A stretch of 64,000 bases of DNA from Sphingobacterium alkalisoli (GCF_005049105.1 NZ_SUKA01000001.1:434001-498000), one strand, 5' to 3'. Numbered from the stretch's first letter, positions 35,101-44,694 are shown. The notes: generated from the letters alone by a model not told the origin. Made by a program: numbers and translations.

Positions 35101-35123
35101 TTTAATTGAGGTTGTATATAAAG
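35089..35123. repeat. 12-bp inverted repeat at a promoter
   Basis: CTTTATATACAA (35089-35100) and TTGTATATAAAG (35112-35123) are exact reverse complements 11 bases apart. The left arm is the -33 element of the minus-strand gene; no -7 box follows the right arm on the plus strand. Confidence 0.8.
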
Positions 35124-35231
35124 GTAATTATTCATCAAGACTTTTTTTTCATAAATTAGTTGCGGCGATCGATTCTACCTAGGTACTGAGTTACGTTGGA
35201 TGAAGATAAAAATCGAAACTGTTCAAGTTGC

Positions 35232-35263
35232 TTGAATGATAAAAATGTAAAATTGTATTTTTG
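35232..35263 (+). promoter_or_regulatory. Promoter of ung, predicting a near-leaderless mRNA
   Basis: TTG at 35232-35234 and TATTTTTG at 35256-35263, 21 bases apart. The ung ATG at 35269 follows after five bases. Confidence 0.6.
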
Positions 35264-35268
35264 AAAGT

Positions 35269-35943
35269 ATGAATAATAAATATCACGAAAGTTGGAGCCC
35301 AATATTGAAACCTTTATTCGCTCAAGATTATGTGAGAAAGTTGTCTCACTTTGTTCAGGAAGAGCGCAAACAGTATAAAGTTTTTCCTCCTGAAAATCTT
35401 GTTTTTAACGCATTTAAACTTACCAGCTTTCCAGATATTAAAGTAGTGATACTGGGACAGGATCCTTATCACAACGATGGACAGGCTCATGGTTTGTCGT
35501 TTTCTGTCCCTGAAGGCATTTCCTTCCCTCCCTCACTTAAAAATATTTTTACAGAATTGGTTTCTGATATTCCTGGTTTTTTTTACCCTAAAACGGGAGA
35601 TCTGACCAATTGGGCTAAACAGGGTGTTCTACTATTGAATGCAACCTTGACCGTCCGGGCTCATCAAGCAGCTTCTCACCAAAAGATGGGCTGGGAGGAG
35701 TTTACGGATTCAATAATTAAGAAAATCTCGGAAGAACGGGAGGGTGTGGTTTTTTTGCTTTGGGGGTCATACGCTCAAAAGAAAAGTATATTTATCGATC
35801 CGTCAAAACATCTTATTCTAAAGTCTGTGCATCCGTCACCTTTGTCGGTCTATAGGGGATTTTATGGTTGCAAGCATTTTTCGCAAACGAATTCATATCT
35901 TCTTCAGCAAGGAGTGAAGCCAATAGATTGGCAGATTGATTAA
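35269..35943 (+). CDS. ung: Uracil-DNA glycosylase, family 1
   Basis: Removes uracil from DNA as the first step of base excision repair. The water-activating motif GQDPYH is at residues 63-68, the DNA-intercalation loop HPSPLSVYRG near residue 187, and the uracil pocket in LLLNATLTVRAHQAASH. The length of 224 residues is standard. The last bases overlap the end of the convergent gene by four. Confidence 0.96.
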   Translation: MNNKYHESWSPILKPLFAQDYVRKLSHFVQEERKQYKVFPPENLVFNAFKLTSFPDIKVVILGQDPYHNDGQAHGLSFSVPEGISFPPSLKNIFTELVSDIPGFFYPKTGDLTNWAKQGVLLLNATLTVRAHQAASHQKMGWEEFTDSIIKKISEEREGVVFLLWGSYAQKKSIFIDPSKHLILKSVHPSPLSVYRGFYGCKHFSQTNSYLLQQGVKPIDWQID

Positions 35944-37022
35944 GCATACAATTCTGAAGTATCGTTGTACATTTGACTGTTAATCGAAATTCGCTCGACG
36001 TGATGGATTTTGTACCTGATTCCCTCTTGTTCGAGATGTGTAAAAAGTAGATGACTATCGTAGACTACTTTCCATGGTTTGTCGAAATCAATAGCTTCTT
36101 CTCTTTTTCCAATTACAATGTACTCCAACTCACCGCATGAGGTGTATCGTTTTATGGTCAGCTTATTGTTTTTATCAGTGGGTCTAATAGTGTACCAAGC
36201 CCCATCCCCAACACCTCCCAAATACATCGCCTCCTTAGGGATTGCGATCGGCTTTGATCGAAAATCTATGGCTCCAATTATTTGGTCATTCGGTAAGAGG
36301 TTTGCTTTTTTGCGGTAGACATTGTCGCGCAATTGCTGGACTAAAAACCAGAATGATTGCCAACGGTTCATTCTAAAGTTTTTTAATCCTTCTTCAGGAG
36401 TAAAGGAATATACCATTCTATTTTTAGCCGTATTTACCACATTACTTATCGGACTGGCTTTTATAGTTTCTGGAATGTTAATCCCATGCCAAAAATGGTA
36501 TTTTAATGCGGCTTTCATGAGCATTCGAGTGATGAAGCGAGAACAGTTGTTGTTATTTTTGGCTATGGCGCCGTAAGGATAGGTTCCTTGCTCTACACAG
36601 CTGTCTCCGTATTCTTTTGCTAAATGGAAATCAATATCTTCTGCCACAGAAAAATAAACTCTTCCTTCGCCATACATAGCCGATTTAAGCTCCTCAAAAT
36701 GACTAATTATCTCTGGCAAATTTATAATCTCCTCGTTTTGAATCGTTGCATTTATTTTTATTTCCAACCGTGGATCGGAAAGTTTGGATCGAGCTCTTCC
36801 ATATCCTCTTGGGGCGATGTAACGTCCAAAATCGTAAAAGAGCATTTCACCGTTTTTGTGATTTACGATTACTATACCGGTATGGCCAACTTTAAAATTT
36901 AAATTTTTGACGAGCCCAATTTTTTTAAAAAGCATCATCCACTTTTCGTCACCCCTTATGGTGGCATCTGGCCAAGTAAGGATAATTGCAAAGTCTTTGA
37001 AGGATGATTTTTTTTTGAGCAT
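35940..37022 (-). CDS. Conserved protein with a possible permuted papain (NlpC/P60-like) fold, DUF6695-like
   Basis: A protein of 360 residues, no signal peptide. The pattern VGHTGIVIVNHKNGEMLFYDFGRYIAPRGYGRA with H47, and later NNNNCSRFITRML with C160, gives a His-before-Cys order typical of circularly permuted papain-fold enzymes (YiiX, LRAT and relatives). It also resembles the Bacteroidota family I recall as DUF6695. The C-terminal third (about 255-360) is a separate beta-rich part. Whether it is an amidase, acyltransferase or inactive cannot be read. Convergent with ung, and 9 bases after the Lrp-type regulator, likely the same operon. Confidence 0.6.
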   Translation of the reverse strand: MLKKKSSFKDFAIILTWPDATIRGDEKWMMLFKKIGLVKNLNFKVGHTGIVIVNHKNGEMLFYDFGRYIAPRGYGRARSKLSDPRLEIKINATIQNEEIINLPEIISHFEELKSAMYGEGRVYFSVAEDIDFHLAKEYGDSCVEQGTYPYGAIAKNNNNCSRFITRMLMKAALKYHFWHGINIPETIKASPISNVVNTAKNRMVYSFTPEEGLKNFRMNRWQSFWFLVQQLRDNVYRKKANLLPNDQIIGAIDFRSKPIAIPKEAMYLGGVGDGAWYTIRPTDKNNKLTIKRYTSCGELEYIVIGKREEAIDFDKPWKVVYDSHLLFTHLEQEGIRYKIHHVERISINSQMYNDTSELYA

Positions 37023-37031
37023 AGGAACGGG

Positions 37032-37502
37032 CTAATATTCTAATGGGATGATGGGTTCTTTTTTAGATGTAGACATAATCATCATGGTTTGAAAGGTTTT
37101 AACGAAAGGTATCTTCGAAATTTTTTCCATGATAACAGCTTCATAGGCTTTGATGTCTTTAACATATACTTTTAGGATAAAATCACAATTGCCTGTTACA
37201 TGGTGACATTCCGTTACTTCAGGTATGGATTTTACAGCTTCTACAAATTCTGGAATAGCATTATGCGTATGGAAGTCTAAAGAGATCTGAATGAAAGATT
37301 TAATGCCAAGACCCAGCATCTCCTCGTCGACAAAAGCATGATAACTTTTGATAAAACCGCCGTTTTCCAGTTTACGTACACGTTCTAATGTCGGGGCTGG
37401 CGAAAGACCAATATTCGTTGCTAATTGAAGGTTGGTGATACGTCCGTTTTCCTGTAACAACCGCAAAATCTTTAAATCTAATTTATCAAGTTGAGATGTC
37501 AT
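37032..37502 (-). CDS. Lrp/AsnC-family transcriptional regulator
   Basis: A regulator of 156 residues with an N-terminal winged helix (KLDLKILRLLQENGRITNLQLATNIGLSPAPTLERVRKLENGGFI) and a C-terminal RAM domain (SIPEVTECHHVTGNCDFILKVYVKDIKAYEAVIMEKISKIPFVKTFQTMMIMS) that usually binds an amino acid. The Met at 37502 is chosen; the frame runs upstream to 37580 but that part (rich in Tyr, Ile, Leu) is not conserved in the family. Divergent from sufBCD. Targets are unknown; autoregulation through the palindrome at 37583-37615 is possible. Confidence 0.9.
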   Translation of the reverse strand: MTSQLDKLDLKILRLLQENGRITNLQLATNIGLSPAPTLERVRKLENGGFIKSYHAFVDEEMLGLGIKSFIQISLDFHTHNAIPEFVEAVKSIPEVTECHHVTGNCDFILKVYVKDIKAYEAVIMEKISKIPFVKTFQTMMIMSTSKKEPIIPLEY

Positions 37503-37817
37503 ATTGTCTGATGATAATATCAAAGGTTGGTAAATATACAAATTTATCTGAAGCCAAATTCCATAAAACCTAGATATCACTAAAAACTATTTTTATACCA
37601 ATTTAAAATAGTTTTAATTTATTTGCTATCATTTTTATGTCATATAAATTAGACAAAAATGCTTATATCATTAGAACAAATGATTTTTATCACAAATTTC
37701 ATCAAAAATGATGCTTAAGCTGTCAAAGGTTACTGTTTTATTGGGGGATAAGTCGTAACTTTGTTGTCCGAAATAGAGTTAGGTGATAGCCTAAATCATA
37801 TAAAAAGGGAAAAAGTT
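37503..37817. other. 315-bp divergent intergenic region, Lrp regulator / sufBCD
   Basis: AT-rich, with no gene. It contains an 11-bp inverted repeat (37583-37593 with 37605-37615) and the sufB -7 box TAACTTTG at 37756-37763. A second near-consensus box for the regulator (AACCTTTG on the minus strand, complement of 37521-37528) is weak. Confidence 0.55.
37583..37615. promoter_or_regulatory. 11-bp inverted repeat, candidate regulator site
   Basis: AAAACTATTTT (37583-37593) and AAAATAGTTTT (37605-37615) are exact reverse complements 11 bases apart, about 80 bases upstream of the Lrp-type start. AT-rich spaced dyads of this kind suit Lrp-family proteins; the link is inference. Confidence 0.45.
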
Positions 37818-39269
37818 ATGAGTACCAAAGACGACGAGTTACTAAAAGAGCTGGAGCAGGAGGAATATAAATACGGTTTTACAACCGATATTGAAATGGA
37901 TATCGCGCCAAGGGGATTGAATGAAGATACCGTTCGCATGATTTCTGCAAAGAAAAATGAACCGGAGTGGTTATTGGAATGGAGATTAAAAGCCTTTCGT
38001 CATTTTTTAACAATGAAGATGCCTACTTGGCAAAATTTTAAGAACCCAGAAGTTGACTTTCAAGATCTATCGTATTATGCAGCTCCCAAGCCTAAAAAAC
38101 TACTGGAGAGTTTGGATGAAGTTGATCCAGAATTGCTTTCTACGTTTGCTAAGTTGGGAATTCCGTTAGATGAGCAAAAGATATTAGCGGGTGTTGTGGC
38201 TGTAGATGCCGTTTTCGATTCTGTATCTGTAAAAACCACTTTTCGCGAGAAGTTAAAAGAAAAGGGTGTAATATTTTGTTCATTTGGAGAAGCTGTACAG
38301 GAGCATCCTGAGTTGGTTAAAGCATATTTAGGTACAGTAGTACCTCAGACCGATAATGTGTACGCGGCGTTAAATTCTGCGGTGTTTTCTGATGGTTCAT
38401 TTGTGTACATACCTAAAGGGGTTCATTGTCCAATGGAGTTATCTACCTATTTCCGAATTAATGCACAGAATACTGGGCAGTTTGAGCGAACATTAATCAT
38501 CGCAGATGAAGGTTCGTATGTGTCTTACCTTGAAGGCTGTACAGCGCCAATGCGTGATGAAAACCAATTGCATGCGGCGGTAGTGGAATTGATTGCACAG
38601 CGAGATGCAGAAATAAAATACTCAACTGTTCAGAACTGGTATCCGGGTGATAAAAATGGAATCGGTGGAATTTACAACTTCGTAACCAAACGAGGTATAT
38701 GTAAAGGCGACAATTCTAAGATATCTTGGACTCAGGTTGAAACAGGGTCTGCGATTACTTGGAAATATCCGGGTGTAATTTTGAAAGGCGACAATTCGGT
38801 AGGAGAATTTTACTCTGTAGCGATGACGCGTAATAAGCAGTTAGCGGATACAGGTACAAAGATGATCCACCTAGGTAAAAACACCAAATCGAAAATTATT
38901 TCTAAAGGAATCTCTGCAGGAAATAGTCATAATAGCTATCGGGGGCTGGTGAAAATTGGACCAAATGCGGATAATGCACGTAATTTTACGCAATGCGACT
39001 CGTTGTTGATTGGAGATCGTTGTGGTGCACATACTTTTCCGTATATAGAGAGTAAAAATAAATCGGCGAAATTGGAGCATGAAGCCACAACCTCAAAAAT
39101 TGGCGAGGATCAGGTGTTCTATTTAAACCAACGTGGTATTGATTCAGAAAAGGCAGTAGGGCTAATCGTAAACGGTTATGCAAAAGAGGTGCTAAATCAA
39201 CTCCCAATGGAATTCGCTGTCGAGGCACAAAAACTATTAGCGATTTCTCTAGAAGGATCAGTAGGATAA
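37818..39269 (+). CDS. sufB: Fe-S cluster assembly scaffold SufB
   Basis: Scaffold of the SUF iron-sulfur assembly complex SufBC2D in the cytosol. From the ATG at 37818 the protein has 483 residues, normal for SufB. Signature stretches: [58 protein letters not shown], and [22 protein letters not shown] with the cysteine used for cluster assembly. Upstream in-frame codons from 37761 overlap the -7 box TAACTTTG (37756-37763) and are not used. First gene of sufBCD. Confidence 0.96.
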   Translation: MSTKDDELLKELEQEEYKYGFTTDIEMDIAPRGLNEDTVRMISAKKNEPEWLLEWRLKAFRHFLTMKMPTWQNFKNPEVDFQDLSYYAAPKPKKLLESLDEVDPELLSTFAKLGIPLDEQKILAGVVAVDAVFDSVSVKTTFREKLKEKGVIFCSFGEAVQEHPELVKAYLGTVVPQTDNVYAALNSAVFSDGSFVYIPKGVHCPMELSTYFRINAQNTGQFERTLIIADEGSYVSYLEGCTAPMRDENQLHAAVVELIAQRDAEIKYSTVQNWYPGDKNGIGGIYNFVTKRGICKGDNSKISWTQVETGSAITWKYPGVILKGDNSVGEFYSVAMTRNKQLADTGTKMIHLGKNTKSKIISKGISAGNSHNSYRGLVKIGPNADNARNFTQCDSLLIGDRCGAHTFPYIESKNKSAKLEHEATTSKIGEDQVFYLNQRGIDSEKAVGLIVNGYAKEVLNQLPMEFAVEAQKLLAISLEGSVG

Positions 39270-39329
39270 TTTAAATAATGAAACATTCGGAAGATATCGT
39301 TTCATTTCTCAATACGCAATACTAAAAAA

Positions 39330-40088
39330 ATGTTATCAATTAAGAATTTACACGCGTCTGTTGAAGACAAACAAATATTAAAAGGATTAAACTTAGAAGT
39401 TAAAGCTGGAGAAGTTCATGCTATAATGGGACCCAATGGTGCTGGAAAAAGCACTTTAGGTAATGTTCTAGCAGGGCGAGATTCGTACGAAGTAACTGAC
39501 GGTACAGCTTTATTGGATGGAATAGATTTATTGGATCTTTCTCCGGAAGATAGAGCCCGGGAGGGTTTGTTTTTAGCATTCCAATACCCTGTCGAAATTC
39601 CTGGTGTATCGAACATCAACTTCTTAAGAACTGCTGTAAACGATATTCGTGAATACAAAGGCCTTCCTCCAATGGAAGCGAAAGAATTCTTACAAATGGT
39701 AAAAGAGAGGCAAAAATTAGTCGAGTTCTCGGCGAATTTGGCTAATCGCTCTTTGAACGAGGGTTTTTCAGGCGGTGAGAAAAAGCGTAATGAGATATTT
39801 CAATTGGCGATGTTAAATCCTAAATTATCAATTTTGGATGAAACAGATTCCGGATTAGATATTGATGCATTACGTATCGTCGCAAAAGGGGTAAACCAAT
39901 TGCGTTCTAAAGAAAATGCTTTTGTCGTTATCACGCATTACCAACGTCTCTTGGATTACATCGTTCCGGATTTTGTACACGTACTACACGATGGCCGCAT
40001 AGTAAAAACAGGAACGAAAGACTTGGCGTTGGAGTTAGAGGAAAAAGGATACGACTGGTTAAAAGAATTAGATGCGCAAAATGCCTAA
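39330..40088 (+). CDS. sufC: Fe-S assembly ATPase SufC
   Basis: ABC-type ATPase that powers SufBC2D (252 residues). Walker A GPNGAGKST, signature GFSGGEKKRNEI, Walker B LSILDETDSGLDIDALR, H-loop VITHYQRLLDYI, the last typical of SufC. It lies 60 bases after sufB and 50 bases before the SufD start. Confidence 0.96.
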   Translation: MLSIKNLHASVEDKQILKGLNLEVKAGEVHAIMGPNGAGKSTLGNVLAGRDSYEVTDGTALLDGIDLLDLSPEDRAREGLFLAFQYPVEIPGVSNINFLRTAVNDIREYKGLPPMEAKEFLQMVKERQKLVEFSANLANRSLNEGFSGGEKKRNEIFQLAMLNPKLSILDETDSGLDIDALRIVAKGVNQLRSKENAFVVITHYQRLLDYIVPDFVHVLHDGRIVKTGTKDLALELEEKGYDWLKELDAQNA

Positions 40089-40139
40089 TCGGTTTTACGA
40101 CAATTAATTGAGGTGATGAGCGGATTGATAATAAATAAC

Positions 40140-41447
40140 ATGAGTACATTAGTAGCAAATTCTTTATTCCAACAGTTGACATCGACGTTCCGAGAATTGG
40201 AAATGTCGAACGAACCTTCGACTCTTAAAGCAATACGTCAAGAAGCGTTTGATCGTTTTGAGAGGGAGGGTTTCCCTACAGTAAAAGATGAAGATTGGAA
40301 ATATACAAATATTAAAAATCTTGTCAATAAAACGTACTTATTGAATGAAGATGTAGATCTCGCAGATATTGATTTTAGTAAAGCCGATATTCCTAATTTG
40401 GACGCACATCGTATTGTATTGATTAACGGTCAATATGTGATGGCATTTTCTTCTTTGGAAGACGAAATAGGAGTTATGGTAAAATCAATCGAGGATGCTG
40501 CTCAAGAGGACGGATTTAAAAAGCATTTTGCACAATATGCAGATAAAACCGATAATGTCTTAGTCGCGTTAAATACGGCTTTATACACGTCTGGGATTTA
40601 TCTGTACGTTGGAAAAAATAAAGTGGTTTCTAAACCAATTCATATTATCCACATTGCAACTGGAAGTGCAGCATTCTTTTCGCAAACACGTAACTTATTC
40701 GTGGTAGAAGCTAATGCTGAAGTTGAGTTGATCGAATCTTTTATTACTTTGAACAATACAGCAGAGAACCTACATAATAAGGTGACTGAAATTGTATTGG
40801 AGGAAAATGCAAAAGTACAGCATTACTATTTGCAATTAGCTGCGGATAGCGGAAGCTACATCAATCACACAGAAATTTATCAACAACAACATAGTTTATA
40901 TAATAATTATAATTGTACTTTTCCTGGAGTTTCGTTTGTAAGGAATAACATTAATGTACGATTGGATGCCGAGAATGTGGAATCACATTTATATGGTATC
41001 AATTTACTGAAAGACAGTCAGTTTGCAGATAATCATACGATTGTAGATCACCTGAAACCTCATTGCGAATCATATGAATGGTACAAAAACATTCCTCAAG
41101 ATTCCTCAACTGCGGTTTTTAATGGTAAGATTTTTGTGCGTGAAGATGCCCAAAAAACGAATGCATTTCAGCAAAATAATAACATGTTGATAGGAGATAA
41201 ATCAACGGTTTATACCAAACCGCAGCTAGAGATTTTTGCGGATGATGTTAAATGTTCACATGGCTGCACAATGGGACAATTCGACGATGAAGCTCTGTTT
41301 TATTTAAGAGCCCGTGGTATTGGTGAAGAATCTGCCCGAATTTTACTCGTCCATGCTTTTGCATTTGACGTTACTTCCCGGTTTTCCAATGAAGCGGTGA
41401 GAAAGTATGTGGAAGGTCTTGTAGCGGAAGGATTGGAAAAAAAATAA
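40140..41447 (+). CDS. sufD: Fe-S cluster assembly protein SufD
   Basis: Partner of SufB and SufC, with the shared beta-helix core (VELIESFITLNN, HLYGINLLKDSQFADNHTIVDHLKPHCESYEWYKNI, DDVKCSHGCTMGQFDDEALFYLRARGI). The start is taken at 40140 (MSTLVANS); a frame upstream to 40113 exists but adds an untypical MMSGLIINN. About 435 residues. No sufS, sufE or sufA follows; the next gene is a tRNA on the other strand. Confidence 0.94.
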   Translation: MSTLVANSLFQQLTSTFRELEMSNEPSTLKAIRQEAFDRFEREGFPTVKDEDWKYTNIKNLVNKTYLLNEDVDLADIDFSKADIPNLDAHRIVLINGQYVMAFSSLEDEIGVMVKSIEDAAQEDGFKKHFAQYADKTDNVLVALNTALYTSGIYLYVGKNKVVSKPIHIIHIATGSAAFFSQTRNLFVVEANAEVELIESFITLNNTAENLHNKVTEIVLEENAKVQHYYLQLAADSGSYINHTEIYQQQHSLYNNYNCTFPGVSFVRNNINVRLDAENVESHLYGINLLKDSQFADNHTIVDHLKPHCESYEWYKNIPQDSSTAVFNGKIFVREDAQKTNAFQQNNNMLIGDKSTVYTKPQLEIFADDVKCSHGCTMGQFDDEALFYLRARGIGEESARILLVHAFAFDVTSRFSNEAVRKYVEGLVAEGLEKK

Positions 41448-41467
41448 TATTAATATAGTTTTAGTAG

Positions 41468-41508
41468 AGGAAGCGTTTGGATGAAGATTCAAGCGCTTCC
41501 TTATTTTT
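41468..41508 (+). terminator. Terminator after sufD
   Basis: Stem AGGAAGCG (41468-41475) with CGCTTCCT (41494-41501), lengthened by four further pairs, then TTATTTTT. Confidence 0.75.
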
Positions 41509-41521
41509 CAAGCTAACTACG

Positions 41522-41568
41522 TCTAATAAAAACAGCCTTCGAAATTTTCGAAGGCTGTTTTTATTAGA
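41522..41568. terminator. 23-bp perfect palindromic terminator at the tRNA-Gly 3' end
   Basis: Arms 41522-41544 and 41546-41568 are exact reverse complements with one base between. T-runs on both strands make it bidirectional. It touches the mature 3' end of the tRNA gene at 41569. Confidence 0.9.
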
Positions 41569-41640
41569 GCGAAAGACGAGATTCGAACTCGCGACCCCAA
41601 CCTTGGCAAGGTTGTGCTCTACCAACTGAGCTACTTTCGC
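41569..41640 (-). tRNA. tRNA-Gly (anticodon GCC)
   Basis: A 72-base cloverleaf on the minus strand: acceptor GCGAAAG pairs with CTTTCGC, the D arm has AGCTCAGTTGGTAGAGC, the anticodon arm is CAACC-TTGCCAA-GGTTG with anticodon GCC, and the T arm is GCGAG-TTCGAAT-CTCGT. CCA is not encoded. A strong palindromic terminator follows at once. Confidence 0.96.
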
Positions 41641-41910
41641 TGATTGTACCACAAAGTTACAACATGTTTTTCATCTGTCAATAGATAATTTGAAAATTAA
41701 ATGGTTTATTTCTTTTTCATATCTACATGGAATTAACTTATCTATTTAATAAATATTTACAGATATAATAGATAGTATTAATAGTGTGTTTTTAGAGATA
41801 TAGCCCTATAACCCCCCTGTTAAACCCCTGTGAACTCCTTGTAAATACCGTATAAATATATAAATTCGTACCTCTTTATTGTGAATTTAAAGACAAGAAA
41901 GAATAGCGTA

Positions 41911-43452
41911 TTAAAATTTTATAGCATCTATACAATTTATGCCATCGATAGCGGCAGAAACTATGCCGCCCGCATAGCCTGCTCCTTCTGCGCAAGGATA
42001 TAGACCTTTAACTTGTGGATGTTGAAATGTTGTTTTGTCTCGCGGGATGCGGATTGGTGAAGATGTGCGCGATTCTACGCCAACTAGCAGCGCTTCATTT
42101 GTATAATATCCGCGCATTTTCTTACCGAAAAGAGGTAGAGCAGCTTTCAAGGTTTTCGATACGAAGTCTGGCAGCACTTCTTTCAGGTTCGCGGACAAAA
42201 CACCAGGCTTGTATGAATTTGATGGCAGATCAGTTGATATTCTATTTTCAACAAAATCTACCATACGTTGTCCAGGTGCAACCAATTTGCCTCCACCAAA
42301 TTGGAAAGCCTTTTGTTCAATCTGCCGCTGAAATTCCAATAAAGCAAAAGGATTGCTCACAGCGCTAGGAATGTCTGCGATATTGATCTGAATAACTGTT
42401 CCGGAATTAGCATGTGGATTATTCCGCTTGGAAGGGGACCATCCATTTACAACGATTTCGCCGTCGCTTGTTGCACATGGCGCAATAATTCCACCGGGAC
42501 ACATGCAGAAAGAAAATACACCTCTATCATTCACCTGCTCTACCAAACTGTAATAGGCAGGAGGGAGATTTTCATGACGTATATCACAATGATATTGTGC
42601 CCTATCAATGATTTGTTGAGGATGTTCGATGCGTACACCTAAAGCGAAAGATTTCGCTTCTAATAGCCAGTTTTTTTGACGAAACAGTTCGAATATGTCT
42701 CTTGCCGAATGCCCAGTGGCTAAGATTACATGTTCAGCGTCTATGGTTTGTCCTTTGTCTGTGATTACACCACGTACGCTACCAAAGGTTTCATTAATGT
42801 CAATTACCCGAGTGTCAAACTGTACTTCACCGCCCATTTCCAAGATAAGTGAACGGATACTTTCAATAATGTGGGGCAATTTATTCGTGCCTATATGGGG
42901 GCGTGCATCCACTAATATATCTGGAGTAGCCCCATGATCCACAAATATGGATAATACTTTCTGTACATCGCCACGTTTATTTGAACGTGTGTATAGTTTA
43001 CCGTCTGAATAAGTTCCGGCACCGCCCTCGCCAAAACAATAATTGGAGTCTGGATTTACCGATCCTTCACGATTTATCTTTGCCAGATCTCTCCGACGAT
43101 CCTGTACTGGCTTTCCCCTTTCAATAACAATTGGTTTTAGTCCCCGCTCTATACAGCGGTATGCCGCGAAAAGGCCTGCCGGCCCCGCGCCAACGATAAT
43201 TACAGTTTTAGCATCTTTAACGCTTTTTAGGTTGCTTTTAGAGGTCTCCACTGCCATCTCTTCATCAATGAAAAATACAACACGTATGCGGTAAAAAGCC
43301 TGACGATTCCGAGCATCTATAGATCTTTTACGAACGTGAAGACCTTTAATCCGTTTTTTATCGATCTTTAGTTTCAGGGCTCCTTGTTCCTCTATATAAA
43401 CCGTATCGTTGATGAAGTCGGGAACGATTGCTAATTCTATTTCTTGTTGCAT
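41911..43452 (-). CDS. FAD-dependent dehydrogenase of unknown substrate (COG2509 type)
   Basis: A flavoprotein of 513 residues. The first 80 residues form a small domain (KKRIKGLHVRKRSIDARNRQAFYRIRVVFFID) typical of this family. The FAD site is VGAGPAGLFAA at about 87-96, followed by RDLAKINREGSVNPDSNYCFGEGGAGTYSDGKLYTRS. Further conserved pieces are ATGHSARDIFELF, GVRIEHPQQIID and FSFCMCPGGIIAPCATSDGEIVVNGWSPS. The family is widespread and its reaction is not established. Monocistronic, transcribed away from lemA. Confidence 0.85.
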   Translation of the reverse strand: MQQEIELAIVPDFINDTVYIEEQGALKLKIDKKRIKGLHVRKRSIDARNRQAFYRIRVVFFIDEEMAVETSKSNLKSVKDAKTVIIVGAGPAGLFAAYRCIERGLKPIVIERGKPVQDRRRDLAKINREGSVNPDSNYCFGEGGAGTYSDGKLYTRSNKRGDVQKVLSIFVDHGATPDILVDARPHIGTNKLPHIIESIRSLILEMGGEVQFDTRVIDINETFGSVRGVITDKGQTIDAEHVILATGHSARDIFELFRQKNWLLEAKSFALGVRIEHPQQIIDRAQYHCDIRHENLPPAYYSLVEQVNDRGVFSFCMCPGGIIAPCATSDGEIVVNGWSPSKRNNPHANSGTVIQINIADIPSAVSNPFALLEFQRQIEQKAFQFGGGKLVAPGQRMVDFVENRISTDLPSNSYKPGVLSANLKEVLPDFVSKTLKAALPLFGKKMRGYYTNEALLVGVESRTSSPIRIPRDKTTFQHPQVKGLYPCAEGAGYAGGIVSAAIDGINCIDAIKF

Positions 43453-43590
43453 AAGTAGCTGCTGGGTATTTATCCCAAAACATACAAAGGTAGCAATTAA
43501 GTTAAAATTTAGAATAAACGGTGTTTGGCATTTGCTTTGTCTTAATTTTTATTTGTAATTTTAGGAAAATATAGTTTGAAAAAATTAGAC

Positions 43591-44169
43591 ATGAAAAGAT
43601 TATTAGTCGCTTTAATGGGCTTATTTGCAGCCCTTTCTTTTAGTTCTTGTGGTTATAACACGATGGTTTCAAAAGATGAAAATGTAAAAGGAAAATGGGC
43701 TCAAGTTGAAAATGCATATCAACGTCGAGCAGATTTGATCCCGAATTTAGTTGCTACGGTAAAAGGTGCTGCTGAACATGAAGAAAATACGCTAACAGCT
43801 GTTGTAGAGGCACGAGCTAAAGCTACTTCGGTGACAGTTGATCCTTCTAACTTATCGGAAGAGGCGATTGCTAATTATCAACAAACTCAAGACGCATTAT
43901 CCCAATCTATTGGTCGACTGTTGGTGAGTGTTGAAGCGTACCCTGATTTGAAAGCGAATTCGAATTTCCAGGAATTGCAAGCACAGTTGGAGGGTACTGA
44001 AAATCGTATATCTGTTGAACGTAGAGCTTATAATGAAGCCGTTCAAGATTACAATACGACGGTTAGAAGTTTTCCGAACAATATCATGGCGGGTATTTTC
44101 GGTTTTAAGGCCAAAGGAACATTTACAGCTGCTGAAGGCGCTGATAAGGCACCGACAGTCTCATTTTAG
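43591..44169 (+). CDS. LemA-family lipoprotein
   Basis: The signal peptide ends in a lipobox FSSC (Cys21), predicting a membrane lipoprotein. The LemA helical domain follows: GKWAQVENAYQRRADLIPNLVATVKGAAEHEENTLTAVVEARAKATSV. The ATG at 43591 is chosen over an upstream TTG. 192 residues. It is the first of three linked genes, LemA, TPM, TPM, a common pairing in Bacteroidota whose role is not settled; envelope protein quality control is the usual suggestion. Confidence 0.9.
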   Translation: MKRLLVALMGLFAALSFSSCGYNTMVSKDENVKGKWAQVENAYQRRADLIPNLVATVKGAAEHEENTLTAVVEARAKATSVTVDPSNLSEEAIANYQQTQDALSQSIGRLLVSVEAYPDLKANSNFQELQAQLEGTENRISVERRAYNEAVQDYNTTVRSFPNNIMAGIFGFKAKGTFTAAEGADKAPTVSF

Positions 44170-44255
44170 GATAATAAGAAACACAGTTGGGGAAGATGAA
44201 TGCAAGATTATATCATATTAGCATTCATCTTCTTTTTTTGAATTAGAGATAAAAA

Positions 44256-44690
44256 ATGGCAGTATTAAGCGCAGAGGAGCAAGAAAGGGTAGTTCACGCC
44301 ATCAGTTTGGCAGAAAATAAAACGTCCGGCGAGATTCGGGTCGTTGTGGAGAATATAGTGGGTGATGTAGAACCTATTGCTAAGGCTAGACAGTATTTTG
44401 AAGAACTAGAAATGCATAAGACCGTACTGCGAAGTGGTGTGCTAATATATCTTGCAGTAGCAGATCATCAGTTTGCGATTATAGGGGATGTAGGCATTGA
44501 TCAACGTGTTCAACATGGGTTTTGGGAAAGTACGACAGAGAAAATGGTTTCCTTTTTTCGGAATGGGGATTATGTAAATGGTCTAATTGAAGGGATTCAC
44601 GAAGCAGGGAATCAGCTACAGCATTTTTTTCCTAGAAAAGAAGATGATATTAACGAACTTCCTAACGATATATATTTTGGAAAGCACTGA
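44256..44690 (+). CDS. Cytosolic TPM-domain protein
   Basis: TPM (TLP18.3/Psb32/MOLO-1) domain protein of 144 residues without signal peptide or membrane helix: LSAEEQERVVHAISLAENKTSGEIRVVVENIV, then LRSGVLIYLAVADHQFAIIGDVGIDQRVQHGFW. Second gene of the lemA cluster; the next TPM gene starts 4 bases after its stop. Confidence 0.85.
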   Translation: MAVLSAEEQERVVHAISLAENKTSGEIRVVVENIVGDVEPIAKARQYFEELEMHKTVLRSGVLIYLAVADHQFAIIGDVGIDQRVQHGFWESTTEKMVSFFRNGDYVNGLIEGIHEAGNQLQHFFPRKEDDINELPNDIYFGKH

Positions 44691-44694
44691 TAGC

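Noticed and set aside
41461..41652. A 63-codon minus-strand frame around the tRNA
   Set aside because: It reads through tRNA-Gly and its terminator; the tRNA cloverleaf explains the sequence.
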